This document shows, one piece after another, positions 1-6,846 of a stretch of 8,681 nucleotides of DNA. Source of the stretch: Armatimonadota bacterium (GTDB taxonomy: Bacteria > Armatimonadota > Armatimonadia > Armatimonadales > Armatimonadaceae); NCBI GenBank assembly GCA_014381035.1, contig JACMIS010000627.1:1-8681 (forward strand). Reading direction: 5' to 3'. Both the position numbers and the translations under genes were made by a program. Within the stretch, counting starts at the first letter, position 1. Every line of letters begins with the position of its first letter. The notes under the pieces were generated by a model. The model was not told the origin of the DNA, searched no databases, and worked only from the letters and a program-made list of their open reading frames with translations.

Positions 1-2
1 AA

Positions 3-539
3 ATGGTATTTTGTAGTACAGCCATGACCAGAGTAGAACTACAAAGCGTGATTGCGAAAGTCGAAATCAGGTCCAGTAACCTTGTTTCTGCATTTCATGG
101 ACCACAGCACTGGCGTTGCGTGTCGTTGATTGGCATTCAGATCGCTCGGCAGACAATGGGCGGCGATCCGCTGGTTGCGTTTTTGTTCGGACTTTTTCAC
201 GACGCCATGCGCGAGAACGAAGACGAGGACCCCGAACACGGCACGCGCGGCGCGGCACTGCTGCGCGAACTTGCCGCGGACGGTCTGATTCCTATCACAA
301 CGGAGCAACGCTACTTCGTTCTCCGCGCCTGCGAGACCCACACGACCGCCCCACCGACCACGACTGTTCCCATCGGAGTTTGCTACGACGCCGACCGCTT
401 GACCCTGTGGCGAGTCGGTACCACGCCCGACGAAAAGTATCTGTCCACGCTCACCGGCAAAGAAAAAGCCCGTTCCTGCGCGACAAAAGAGATGCACGGT
501 AAACCGCTCGAATGGAATGACGTGTTGAATGTACTTTGA
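3..539 (+). CDS. Small HD-domain metal-dependent phosphohydrolase-like protein
   Basis: Predicted cytoplasmic protein of up to 178 residues with an HD-superfamily pattern. Visible are a histidine pair in FHGPQHW (H32, H36), the HD doublet in LFGLFHDAMRENEDEDPEHG (H66, D67, with H79), a further histidine in ACETHT (H113) and an acidic YDADRLTLWRVG motif (D129, D131). These are the usual metal ligands of HD phosphohydrolases, which cleave phosphoester or nucleotide substrates; the substrate here cannot be told. There is no signal peptide or membrane segment. The ATG at 24 (residue 8) is an alternative start, and since only two bases lie upstream, the true start could be outside the window. The gene converges on ilvA with 14 bp between stop codons, so context says little about its role. 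HD fold is fairly sure; function is unknown. Confidence 0.75.
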   Translation: MVFCSTAMTRVELQSVIAKVEIRSSNLVSAFHGPQHWRCVSLIGIQIARQTMGGDPLVAFLFGLFHDAMRENEDEDPEHGTRGAALLRELAADGLIPITTEQRYFVLRACETHTTAPPTTTVPIGVCYDADRLTLWRVGTTPDEKYLSTLTGKEKARSCATKEMHGKPLEWNDVLNVL

Positions 540-553
540 TTCAGGCCCCCAAA

Positions 554-1813
554 CTAAAGCACAAACCGAAATAGAGCACTATCGCTGCCGATGATCTCGT
601 AGCGTAAGCCGATCCCGTCCATGCGAGTTAGGAGCGGGGTGAAATCTTCCTGGCGCGTTAGTTCGATGCCGACGAGAGCCGGACCGTACTCGCGGTTGCT
701 TTTCTTGATGTACTCGAAGAGGGTAATGTCGTCGTCGGGTCCTAACGCGTCGTCGAGGTAGCGGCGCAGTGCGCCCGGACGCTGGGAAAACTCGATCAGA
801 AAATAATGCTTCAAGCCCTGATCAATCAGACTACGCTCGATGATTTCCGGGTAGCGCGTGATGTCGTTGTTGCCCCCACTCAAAATGCAGACCACCGTCG
901 CCCCGCGCAAGCGTTCGGCAAGGAGTGATAGCGCGGCGACACTGAGTGCGCCCGCCGGTTCGGCGATAATGCCCTCGCTCTGGTACAGCGCGATCATCTC
1001 CGTGCAGATTTTGCCTTCCGCGACCGGCAAAATCTCCCGCACCAGGCGCTGACAGATGCGAAAATTGTGCAGTCCCGCCGTCTTCACCGCCGCACCATCG
1101 ACGAACGTATCAATCTGCGGCAACGTCACCGGATGTCCTGCCTGCAACGCGGCGAGCATACAGGCGGCGCGGGACGGTTCGGCACCGACCAGTGTCGTTT
1201 GCGGGAAGTAGCGTTCGCCGTAGACTGCCAAGCCGCTGATCAGTCCGCCCCCACCGACCGGCGCGATCAGAAAGTCGGGCGCGACCGGCAGTTGCTCCCG
1301 TAGTTCAATACCCACTGTGCCCTGTCCGGCGATAATACGCGGGTCGTCGAACGGGTGCACGAACACCTTTTCTGCCGACTGCGCATAATCGGCGGCGAGT
1401 CGGTACGTGTCGTCGAACGTATCGCCGACCAGTTCGATATGAATCCATGTCCCGCCCAGACGGCGCACGCGCTGGATTTTCTGACGCGGCGTGTTCTGCG
1501 GCATGTAGATATGCCCCTCGATCTCCAGACGGTGACAGGTGAACGCAACGCCTTGCGCATGGTTACCCGCACTGGCGCACACTATGCCCTGTTTCCGTTC
1601 ACCCTCGGTAAGGGTACTCATCAGATTGTACGCGCCGCGCAGTTTGTAGGACCGAACGATTTGCAGGTCTTCTCGCTTGAGGTAAATCTCCGCCCCGAAC
1701 TGCTCCGACAAACGTGCACTGCGCTGGAGCGGCGTCCGCGTCACGACCGGTTCAAGCCGCCGATACGCTTCCTCGATAGATCGCACGGAAACGTCGGGTG
1801 AGGGGATGGACAT
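554..1813 (-). CDS. ilvA: Threonine ammonia-lyase (threonine deaminase), short form with one ACT-like domain
   Basis: PLP enzyme converting L-threonine to 2-oxobutanoate and ammonia, the committed step of isoleucine synthesis. From this start it has 419 residues. The PLP lysine lies in VRSYKLRGAY (K57); SAGNHAQG at about 81-88 and the phosphate-binding glycine run in PVGGGGLISG at about 185-194 are present; SGGNND near 313-318 is typical of the fold-type II C-terminal side. Residues from about 334 (LKHYFLIEFSQRPGAL) form a single regulatory ACT-like domain. This matches the roughly 420-residue Bacillus-type IlvA rather than the two-ACT-domain E. coli form, and argues for a biosynthetic, feedback-regulated enzyme rather than a catabolic TdcB. 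An in-frame ATG at 1822 would add three residues, but it overlaps a TATAAT box, so 1813 is preferred. Neither start has a clear ribosome binding site. It appears monocistronic; no other branched-chain gene is adjacent. Confidence 0.95.
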   Translation of the reverse strand: MSIPSPDVSVRSIEEAYRRLEPVVTRTPLQRSARLSEQFGAEIYLKREDLQIVRSYKLRGAYNLMSTLTEGERKQGIVCASAGNHAQGVAFTCHRLEIEGHIYMPQNTPRQKIQRVRRLGGTWIHIELVGDTFDDTYRLAADYAQSAEKVFVHPFDDPRIIAGQGTVGIELREQLPVAPDFLIAPVGGGGLISGLAVYGERYFPQTTLVGAEPSRAACMLAALQAGHPVTLPQIDTFVDGAAVKTAGLHNFRICQRLVREILPVAEGKICTEMIALYQSEGIIAEPAGALSVAALSLLAERLRGATVVCILSGGNNDITRYPEIIERSLIDQGLKHYFLIEFSQRPGALRRYLDDALGPDDDITLFEYIKKSNREYGPALVGIELTRQEDFTPLLTRMDGIGLRYEIIGSDSALFRFVL

Positions 1814-1820
1814 ACCCAAC

Positions 1821-1826
1821 ATTATA
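1821..1826 (-). promoter_or_regulatory. Candidate -10 box of ilvA, possibly giving a leaderless mRNA
   Basis: On the minus strand a perfect TATAAT is followed by GTTGGGT and then the ATG at 1813. Normal spacing from a -10 box would start transcription at about 1814 or 1813, at or one base before that ATG. I find no good -35 at 16-19 bp (the hexamer at 17 bp is CAGAGG). A TTTACA at 1853-1858 is 26 bp away, too far. The lack of a Shine-Dalgarno sequence fits leaderless translation but does not prove it. Confidence 0.45.
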
Positions 1827-2078
1827 TCGTTTGGGCGCGTGCTCCTCTGTCTTGTAAATCGGGGCAGATTGTTCCGCCCCGAATAAATTTCGCATTAGCC
1901 GCGACGCTTTTTGTCGCTCCTATACGTCTACTTCATAGAATAGAAGTTGCGTAGTTACGCTTTCGAACGCCCCAGACTTCCCGTTCGGAGGATGTTAGGC
2001 GACTGCGTCGGCTTCAATCCTTGTAACAAACCGAGTAACGTTTATTGGGATAAAAATATGCGTCAGGAAACAGTAACG
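1827..2078. other. Divergent intergenic region between ilvA and the LmbE-family gene
   Basis: About 250 bp more AT-rich than the flanking genes. It holds a short hairpin (1859-1882), a second weak stem GCGAC/GTCGC (1901-1905 with 1913-1917) and a poor plus-strand promoter candidate: TTGTCG at 1911-1916, then TAGAAT at 1936-1941 with a 19-bp spacer. The plus-strand reading frame of the deacetylase is open back to 1947, but that extension (rich in Arg, Cys, Asn) precedes the conserved domain and looks non-coding. I see no riboswitch or T-box for ilvA. Confidence 0.5.
1859..1882. other. Small GC-rich inverted repeat upstream of ilvA
   Basis: TCGGGGC (1859-1865) and GCCCCGA (1876-1882) are perfect inverted arms of 7 bp around a 10-nt loop. 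An AT-rich stretch (ATAAATTT) follows on the plus strand. It lies upstream of the ilvA -10 box and could be an operator or a weak hairpin. There is no proper U-tract and no upstream plus-strand gene for it to terminate. Confidence 0.3.
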
Positions 2079-2912
2079 ATGACCACATCGGCATCGGTAG
2101 AACCGCGTCTGAGGGTGATGATGATCGGGGCACACCCCGACGACTGCGAGATCGGCAGTGGCGGTCTTGCCACTAAGTACCGGCAGCGCGGGGACGTGGT
2201 CAAATACGTATCCGCCACCAACGGCAACGCGGGGCATCATGAGATGGGGGGCGGTCCGTTGGCGAGGCGGCGGTTCGAGGAGACGCGGCGTGTGGCGGAG
2301 ACTGCGGACATCGAATACGAGGTTTTAGACATTCCCGATGGCTGCCTGGAAACCGATCTGGCGACGCGCGAGCGGTTCATCCGACTCATTCGCGAGTTCC
2401 AGCCCGATCTGCTGTTCACGCACCGGACGAACGATTATCATCCCGATCACCGCCATACCGGGATTCTGGTACAGGACGCCTCGTACCTGATCCGGGTGCC
2501 GAACATCTGCCCGCAGACCCCACACCTGATGTGCTCGCCCGTCATTTTGTATATGCAGGATGGCTTCCAAAAACCTAATGCGTTCACGCCCGACGTCGTC
2601 GTGGCGGTTGACGACGTTCTGGACGCCAAAGTGCGCATGCTTCATTGTCATACATCGCAGATGTACGAATGGTTGCCCTATGTCGGCGGCTATCCCGCGC
2701 CGCCGAGCGACGACGCGGCGCGGTTCGATTGGCTTTCCGCCCGATACGCACGACGCGGCGCGGTAGGGGATACAGGACCGACGCGGGAAGCACTCATCCG
2801 CCGCTACGGCGCGGATGAGGGGAACGCGATCCGCGCCGCAGAATCGTTCGAGATAAGCGAGTACGGTCGTGAACTGAACCCGGATGAGATAGACCGCTAC
2901 TTCCCCCGGTAA
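2079..2912 (+). CDS. LmbE/PIG-L family zinc-dependent deacetylase
   Basis: Predicted 277-residue cytoplasmic hydrolase of the LmbE/PIG-L family, which removes acetyl groups from N-acetylglucosaminyl compounds (as in MshB, BshB and PIG-L). The family metal motif AHPDD is at residues 18-22 (H19, D21, D22) after a beta-strand LRVMMIG; the second motif HPDH at 121-124 supplies the distal zinc histidine (H124). GGLATKYRQRGD and THRTNDYHPDHRHTG are typical family context. The C-terminal region (about 190-277) is specific to the subfamily. I chose the ATG at 2079 because AGGAAA (2065-2070) sits 8 nt upstream and the domain begins soon after; an ATG at 2058 (seven residues longer) and upstream in-frame starts are possible. 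It converges with the GH78 gene with 20 bp between stops. The exact substrate, a sugar conjugate or another N-acyl compound, cannot be told. Confidence 0.88.
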   Translation: MTTSASVEPRLRVMMIGAHPDDCEIGSGGLATKYRQRGDVVKYVSATNGNAGHHEMGGGPLARRRFEETRRVAETADIEYEVLDIPDGCLETDLATRERFIRLIREFQPDLLFTHRTNDYHPDHRHTGILVQDASYLIRVPNICPQTPHLMCSPVILYMQDGFQKPNAFTPDVVVAVDDVLDAKVRMLHCHTSQMYEWLPYVGGYPAPPSDDAARFDWLSARYARRGAVGDTGPTREALIRRYGADEGNAIRAAESFEISEYGRELNPDEIDRYFPR

Positions 2913-2932
2913 AGCAAAACCATCCATCCCGA

Positions 2933-5326
2933 CTAAAACACCACCGTCTGCTCCCCCGGCGATAGGTCACGGGACTCCCCACGCCAGGCAATCGTGCCGG
3001 TCGAACCGGCTCCCGTTTCGGGGAGCCAGACGCGGGCACGGAGCGTATCGCCATCGCGTGTGTAGGATACCGCGACAGTGCCGTCACCGTCGCCGGGAAT
3101 CGGTACCGAACCGTGTGCGACAGTCAGTGCCCCGAGGTGCGGCGTGATCTGCGTCGTTTCCCAACCGTTGCCGCCCGGATTGATCCCGAGCACGCCCGCG
3201 AAAAACTCGTAGTTCGGCGACGAACTCCACGCGTGACAGTCCGAACGCGTCGGTTCGGGCTTCTCCGCCCATGTCGTCAAGCCCAGTGCCAGCATGTCGC
3301 GCCACGGTTGCAAGTGATCGAGGTACTCATCGCCCGCGCCCGACGCCATCAGCGCACGACCGAGATAAAACCGGAAATAGAATGTCGCCTGCGTCAATGT
3401 CGGCGTATCCAGAGTCCGCGCCATCAGCAGTCGGGTTTCTGCTTCCGTTTCGCCCATCCCGGCGAGGATTGCGAGCAGGTTGCCGTGTTGCGAGAACGAC
3501 GTTTTACCCGGCGTGTCCGCGACCAGCATCGTGTCGCCGTCCAGGCACCGTTCGCGCACGGCGGCGCGTGTTTTTTGCGCCAGTTGCGCATAACCGTCCG
3601 CCGTATGCACATCCGAGGCAAACAGTTCCGCCGCCGCCTGTAGTGCGAGCACGAATTGCAGGGTGATGATCGAACCGCCGCCTTCGAGTGCGCCCGGAGG
3701 CACGCCCATCCGCCATTCATCGCACCAGTCCACGAAGTTCCAATCGGACAGCGGACCGAGCAAACCGTCGTCGCCCAAGCGGTCGGTGAACCATTCCAGC
3801 ACCGAGCGAACGCCCGGCAAAAGACTGCGCACAAATGCCGTCGAATCCGGCACGTGTCGCAGGTAGTCGTGCACCATACACACCCACCAGAGCGAGAACG
3901 GCGTGATGACCTGTGGCACTCGCGACGGGTGTCGACTCATGGTCAACCCGAACGATGCGCGGGAATCGTCGAACTGCATCAGGGCGTTTTTGAATAGGCG
4001 TGGGTCCCCGGTCTCGTACAGCGATGCGAGTGCCTGGATGCGCGTGTCCCCGGCATATTGCAACTGCTCGTAGTAGGGACAGTCCATAAACGTTTCGTGG
4101 CTACACAGTCGAAGCGTCTGCCAACCCACCTCACGGATCCGCGATAACTCCGGCATATCCGGGACCTCGAACAGTGCCTTACGTTCCCACGGATATCCGG
4201 TGTAAAAAACGGACGGAGGCTGGGAGAGTGTCAGGGGCGCGTCCGCAGTCGTTACAGTCAGTTCGGCGTAACGGAAGGTGCGCCACCAGAGTGTGTCGAG
4301 TGTTTGGGGTTCCTCCGCACCGTCCGGCTTCCACGTGTCCATATAGCCGAGTAGTCGTTTCCCCTCGATCTCGTCCCGGTTACCTTTCGCGAACGCGCCC
4401 GGCGTGATGTCGGTTTCCAGCAATGCTTCCGCGTAGCCGAGGGTGATCGTACTTCCCGCGCCACCCGATACACGGAGTTTCGGAAACCCGCACGTGTTCG
4501 CGCCGTGGTCGAACAGAAGCGTGATCGTGCTGTTTGCCGGAAAAGTGATCACGTCCTTTCCCCACCGCTTCTCGCGGATCGGTTGCGCATCGGGGGGATC
4601 GGAGACCTGGGAACGCATCGTGCCCAACCCGCGCCATGTTTCCTCCATGAGCGGCACCGTGCGCGGGACCAGCCACCAGTGCGTCTCGGCGTTCTCGGTC
4701 CCGAATGGTGCCGCCTGCTTCAACATTTTTGCTTCCACCCACCCGCTGTCGTCGAAATCGTTCCCGTTCCAGTTGCAGGGGTGCCGGGTAGCATCGAAAA
4801 TCTCGGACGGACCGACGACCGCGTAAGCCTGCAATCGGTGCGCGTGCTCCATCGTGAACGAATACGCCCCGTCCACGGCCACGCGCCAACCGTCCGGCGT
4901 GTTCGCTCCCGCTTCGGATTCCGTGTTTCCCTGCACCAGAAAGGCGGGAAACCCGGACGTAGCCTGCGCGACCGGGGCGTTCTCCCCCGCGAGAAAGTGT
5001 ACCCGTGCCGCAAGAATGTTTTCGCCCGGAGTGAGATACGGCGCAATATCAATCGTCTCGTACCGCCAGTGCATCAGGTCGCCGCGAGCCGGTCCGAATC
5101 CGACCGAGTTTCCGTTGATAAACAAGCGATACCGCTGGTCCGCAGAAATATGGATCACAAAACGTTCCGGTTTGGCGTCCAGTAAGAGTAGTTTACGAAA
5201 CAGGAACACCGCACCGGCACCGTTCAGCGCGGCTAACGCGTCGGGGTGAGCTGCCCATTTCGCGCTCCAGGTACGGCGGTGCAGTTCGGGCACGACAGAG
5301 GATAGGTCATAACGAGAAAAAGGCAT
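2933..5326 (-). CDS. GH78 alpha-L-rhamnosidase-like glycoside hydrolase
   Basis: A 797-residue protein built like family GH78 inverting alpha-L-rhamnosidases: N-terminal beta-sandwich domains (about 1-380; FVIHISADQRYRLFINGN at 56-73 and IDIAPYLTPGENILAARVHF at 92-111 are typical), an (alpha/alpha)6 barrel (about 395-710) and a C-terminal beta domain. The barrel motif DCPYYEQLQYAGD at 415-427 keeps acidic residues D415, E420 and D427 with the spacing of D567, E572 and D579 in Bacillus RhaB; E688 in LTTWAE fits the fourth acid, the proposed general base. LSDWNFVDW (527-535) is another barrel hallmark. The arginine usual in DCPxRxE is tyrosine (Y419) here, so substrate range may differ from classical rhamnosidases. 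No signal peptide is seen, which suggests cytoplasmic action on imported oligosaccharides or glycosides. The start is supported by AAGGA (5336-5340) 9 nt upstream. It appears monocistronic and could act on another deoxy-sugar. Confidence 0.88.
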   Translation of the reverse strand: MPFSRYDLSSVVPELHRRTWSAKWAAHPDALAALNGAGAVFLFRKLLLLDAKPERFVIHISADQRYRLFINGNSVGFGPARGDLMHWRYETIDIAPYLTPGENILAARVHFLAGENAPVAQATSGFPAFLVQGNTESEAGANTPDGWRVAVDGAYSFTMEHAHRLQAYAVVGPSEIFDATRHPCNWNGNDFDDSGWVEAKMLKQAAPFGTENAETHWWLVPRTVPLMEETWRGLGTMRSQVSDPPDAQPIREKRWGKDVITFPANSTITLLFDHGANTCGFPKLRVSGGAGSTITLGYAEALLETDITPGAFAKGNRDEIEGKRLLGYMDTWKPDGAEEPQTLDTLWWRTFRYAELTVTTADAPLTLSQPPSVFYTGYPWERKALFEVPDMPELSRIREVGWQTLRLCSHETFMDCPYYEQLQYAGDTRIQALASLYETGDPRLFKNALMQFDDSRASFGLTMSRHPSRVPQVITPFSLWWVCMVHDYLRHVPDSTAFVRSLLPGVRSVLEWFTDRLGDDGLLGPLSDWNFVDWCDEWRMGVPPGALEGGGSIITLQFVLALQAAAELFASDVHTADGYAQLAQKTRAAVRERCLDGDTMLVADTPGKTSFSQHGNLLAILAGMGETEAETRLLMARTLDTPTLTQATFYFRFYLGRALMASGAGDEYLDHLQPWRDMLALGLTTWAEKPEPTRSDCHAWSSSPNYEFFAGVLGINPGGNGWETTQITPHLGALTVAHGSVPIPGDGDGTVAVSYTRDGDTLRARVWLPETGAGSTGTIAWRGESRDLSPGEQTVVF

Positions 5327-5511
5327 CGACTATGGTCCTTATAGAAAGATCGTCAATTTATTGAAACGGAACCAATTCCGCAGTTGTCTTGTATTTATAC
5401 CCGCAAGCAAATGCTCGTGCCGTTCGACGCCGAACCGATTGCGACACTCTTGCGAGATTTTTGATAGAACGATTCGGCGAAAAGATGATAGAGACTTTTA
5501 ACAAGAAGAAT
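5327..5511. other. Intergenic stretch upstream of the GH78 gene
   Basis: Should contain the minus-strand promoter of the glycosidase gene, but I find no convincing pair of hexamers: TTGACG (minus strand, about 5349-5354) and a nearby TATAAG are not properly spaced. Open frames exist on both strands, but those here start with non-ATG codons or lack a ribosome binding site. No RNA gene or repeat is visible. Confidence 0.4.
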
Positions 5512-5688
5512 ATGGGTTTACGTGGTTCCGGCGCGTACAAGGCGACCGGCGATTTCGAGATAGCGCGACGTGTCGGCGGGGGCAAAGCCCTCGATCTGCG
5601 ATCCGAGCCGCAAACCGAAACGGACCGCGCCCTCACCCACTCCCGAGAGTTACTCGCACGACTACGGCGTATGGTGACCAATCCCTGA
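5512..5688 (+). CDS. Possible small protein of unknown function (58 residues)
   Basis: I do not recognise this product. It is short and basic, begins MGLRGSGAYKATGDFEIARR, has a Gly-rich centre (RVGGGKALDL) and ends in a likely helix (ETDRALTHSRELLARLRRM). About two thirds of its codons end in G or C, as expected for a coding frame here, and a purine-rich AAGAAG lies just upstream, though closer than ideal. The same frame is open upstream to an ATG at 5485 (67 residues) and a TTG at 5389 (99 residues). It sits between the divergent GH78 gene and the sensor operon. It could be a genuine small gene or a chance open frame; without homologues I cannot decide. Confidence 0.35.
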   Translation: MGLRGSGAYKATGDFEIARRVGGGKALDLRSEPQTETDRALTHSRELLARLRRMVTNP

Positions 5689-5764
5689 TTTAAGGGAGTA
5701 GGTGGATACCGGGAGTGATATGTTTCCGCTTACCCCTTCCGGAACGGTTCCCCTCTAAATAGTT

Positions 5765-5777
5765 CCCTGACCCCTGA
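5765..5777 (+). repeat. Short direct repeat CCCTGAC-CCCTGA over the candidate -35
   Basis: CCCTGA occurs at 5765-5770 and again at 5772-5777, a 7-bp tandem overlapping the putative -35 hexamer of the sensor operon. A third copy lies at the end of the small ORF (5683-5688). It could be a regulator half-site pair, or chance in a C-rich stretch. Confidence 0.25.
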
Positions 5778-5796
5778 ATTAACGGCGTGGTACAAT
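5767..5796 (+). promoter_or_regulatory. Candidate sigma-70-type promoter of the sensor-kinase operon
   Basis: An extended -10 element TGGTACAAT (5788-5796) matches TGnTAnAAT. A -35-like CTGACC (5767-5772, four of six to TTGACA) lies 18 bp upstream of TACAAT. The predicted transcript starts near 5803, leaving a leader of about 57 nt before the GTG start at 5860. Confidence 0.5.
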
Positions 5797-5859
5797 TCTT
5801 GCCGTTGGTAGTACTCGTCCGCGTTCGAAACATTCGGGATAGGTCGGGAAGGCGTCTTA

Positions 5860-6846
5860 GTGGACTTCTGGCAAGAACTATTTAATGGGGACGGCTTCAT
5901 GCCGCGCCGGCTATGCGGAAATTGGAGCGAGGGTCTGATATGGCTTCATGTCGTCTCGGATTCCGTTATCTTTCTCGCCTACCTGTGGATTCCTCTCACC
6001 ATGCTCGTGGCGTTCCGTGGTCAGGGCAAGAAACTGGTGATTCCGCGTGCGACATGGCTTTTGATATCGCTTTACATCACTTTCATCGCCGCCTGTGGCT
6101 TCACCCATTTTTTTGACGCGCTGATGTTCTGGGCTCCGGTCTATCGGGCCAACGGGGTTGTTCGGGCATTGACCGCTGTGGTTTCACTATTGACCGCAGT
6201 AAGCCTTTCGCGCCTTATCCCGGTGGCGATTACCGCCCCGATCGCGATGGACACCCAGCAACGACTTGTTACGCAACAACAAGCATGGTTGCGTGACATT
6301 CTCGATTCGGCGACCGGCGGCGTTCTGCGCCTGTGTGCCTCCGCCAAGGATTTACCGGAACCGATTTCGGACGCGCCGCAAGAGGTTTCCATCATGGGTG
6401 CCGGGGATCTGGGTGTGTTACGGCGGTTGCTCACCCGGCAGGCAACCGGGGCGGATTTCGATACGGGACGTAAAGACGCTTTGCTCACCGCGACGCACGA
6501 GGCGGCAATGAACGCGCTCCGGCATGCGGGCGGCGGCACGGTACGGGTTTTTCAGCACGGGGATGCCTTGCAAGTATGGATTGCAGACACCGGGCTGGGA
6601 ATTCCTCTCGATAAATTGCCTATCTCCACACTCAAGCAGGGTTATTCCTCCGCGGGGACGGCGGGACAGGGTTGGTTTCTGATGCTGTCCAGTGTCGACG
6701 CCGCTTATCTTTACACCGGGCAGACCGGAACCACGATTGTTTTACAGATGAACCGGACAGCTCCCGAGCCGATGATCCCGCTTTCCCAATGGACAGGCGG
6801 CGACGTTCCGACACCGGGTCCGTTCGGTGATGCCGCCCTCGCATGA
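5860..6846 (+). CDS. Ethylene-receptor-like membrane sensor fused to an RsbW-type HATPase
   Basis: A 328-residue inner-membrane sensor. Residues about 24-122 form three membrane helices closely resembling the ethylene-binding domain of plant ETR1 and cyanobacterial relatives: SDSVIFLAYLWIPL in helix 1, FIAACGFTHFFDA in helix 2 and LTAVVSLLTAVSLSRLIP in helix 3. The ETR1 residues D25, Y32, P36, I62, C65 and H69 correspond to D34, Y41, P45, I76, C79 and H83; the cysteine-histidine pair binds copper(I) in ETR1. A short helical linker (131-160) leads to a HATPase_c_2/RsbW-like ATPase (about 183-297) with an N-box (E214, N218 in THEAAMNALRHA), a G1 motif DTGLG (243-247) and a GQG glycine motif (269-271). 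I see no GAF, PAS or HisKA region and no receiver, so signalling is probably by protein-protein or anti-sigma-type action rather than His-Asp relay. The GTG start is backed by GGGAAGG (5846-5852) and by the N-terminal match to bacterial relatives; an ATG at 5899 also has a GGGGA upstream. The 3' end overlaps the next gene. Confidence 0.88.
   Translation: MDFWQELFNGDGFMPRRLCGNWSEGLIWLHVVSDSVIFLAYLWIPLTMLVAFRGQGKKLVIPRATWLLISLYITFIAACGFTHFFDALMFWAPVYRANGVVRALTAVVSLLTAVSLSRLIPVAITAPIAMDTQQRLVTQQQAWLRDILDSATGGVLRLCASAKDLPEPISDAPQEVSIMGAGDLGVLRRLLTRQATGADFDTGRKDALLTATHEAAMNALRHAGGGTVRVFQHGDALQVWIADTGLGIPLDKLPISTLKQGYSSAGTAGQGWFLMLSSVDAAYLYTGQTGTTIVLQMNRTAPEPMIPLSQWTGGDVPTPGPFGDAALA

Noticed and set aside
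1355..1801. Plus-strand open frame of 148 codons inside ilvA
   Set aside because: Antisense to an intact threonine deaminase; no family features.
1947..2078. N-terminal extension of the LmbE protein from the ATG at 1947
   Set aside because: The extra 44 residues have no domain similarity, and a better ribosome binding site (AGGAAA) precedes the ATG at 2079.
1827..2078. T-box, isoleucine attenuator or riboswitch upstream of ilvA
   Set aside because: If the -10 box at 1821-1826 is real there is almost no leader; no Ile/Leu/Val-rich leader peptide or T-box core was found.
2325..2927. Minus-strand open frame of 200 codons opposite the LmbE gene
   Set aside because: Shadow of the deacetylase; no domain and no ribosome binding site seen.
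4505..5185. Plus-strand open frame of 226 codons inside the GH78 gene
   Set aside because: Antisense to a well-supported glycosidase coding region; composition is Arg/Val-rich and shows no recognisable motif.
5358..5681. Minus-strand 107-codon open frame opposite the small ORF
   Set aside because: Arg/Ser-rich with no motif and no ribosome binding site; the plus frame has the better codon pattern.
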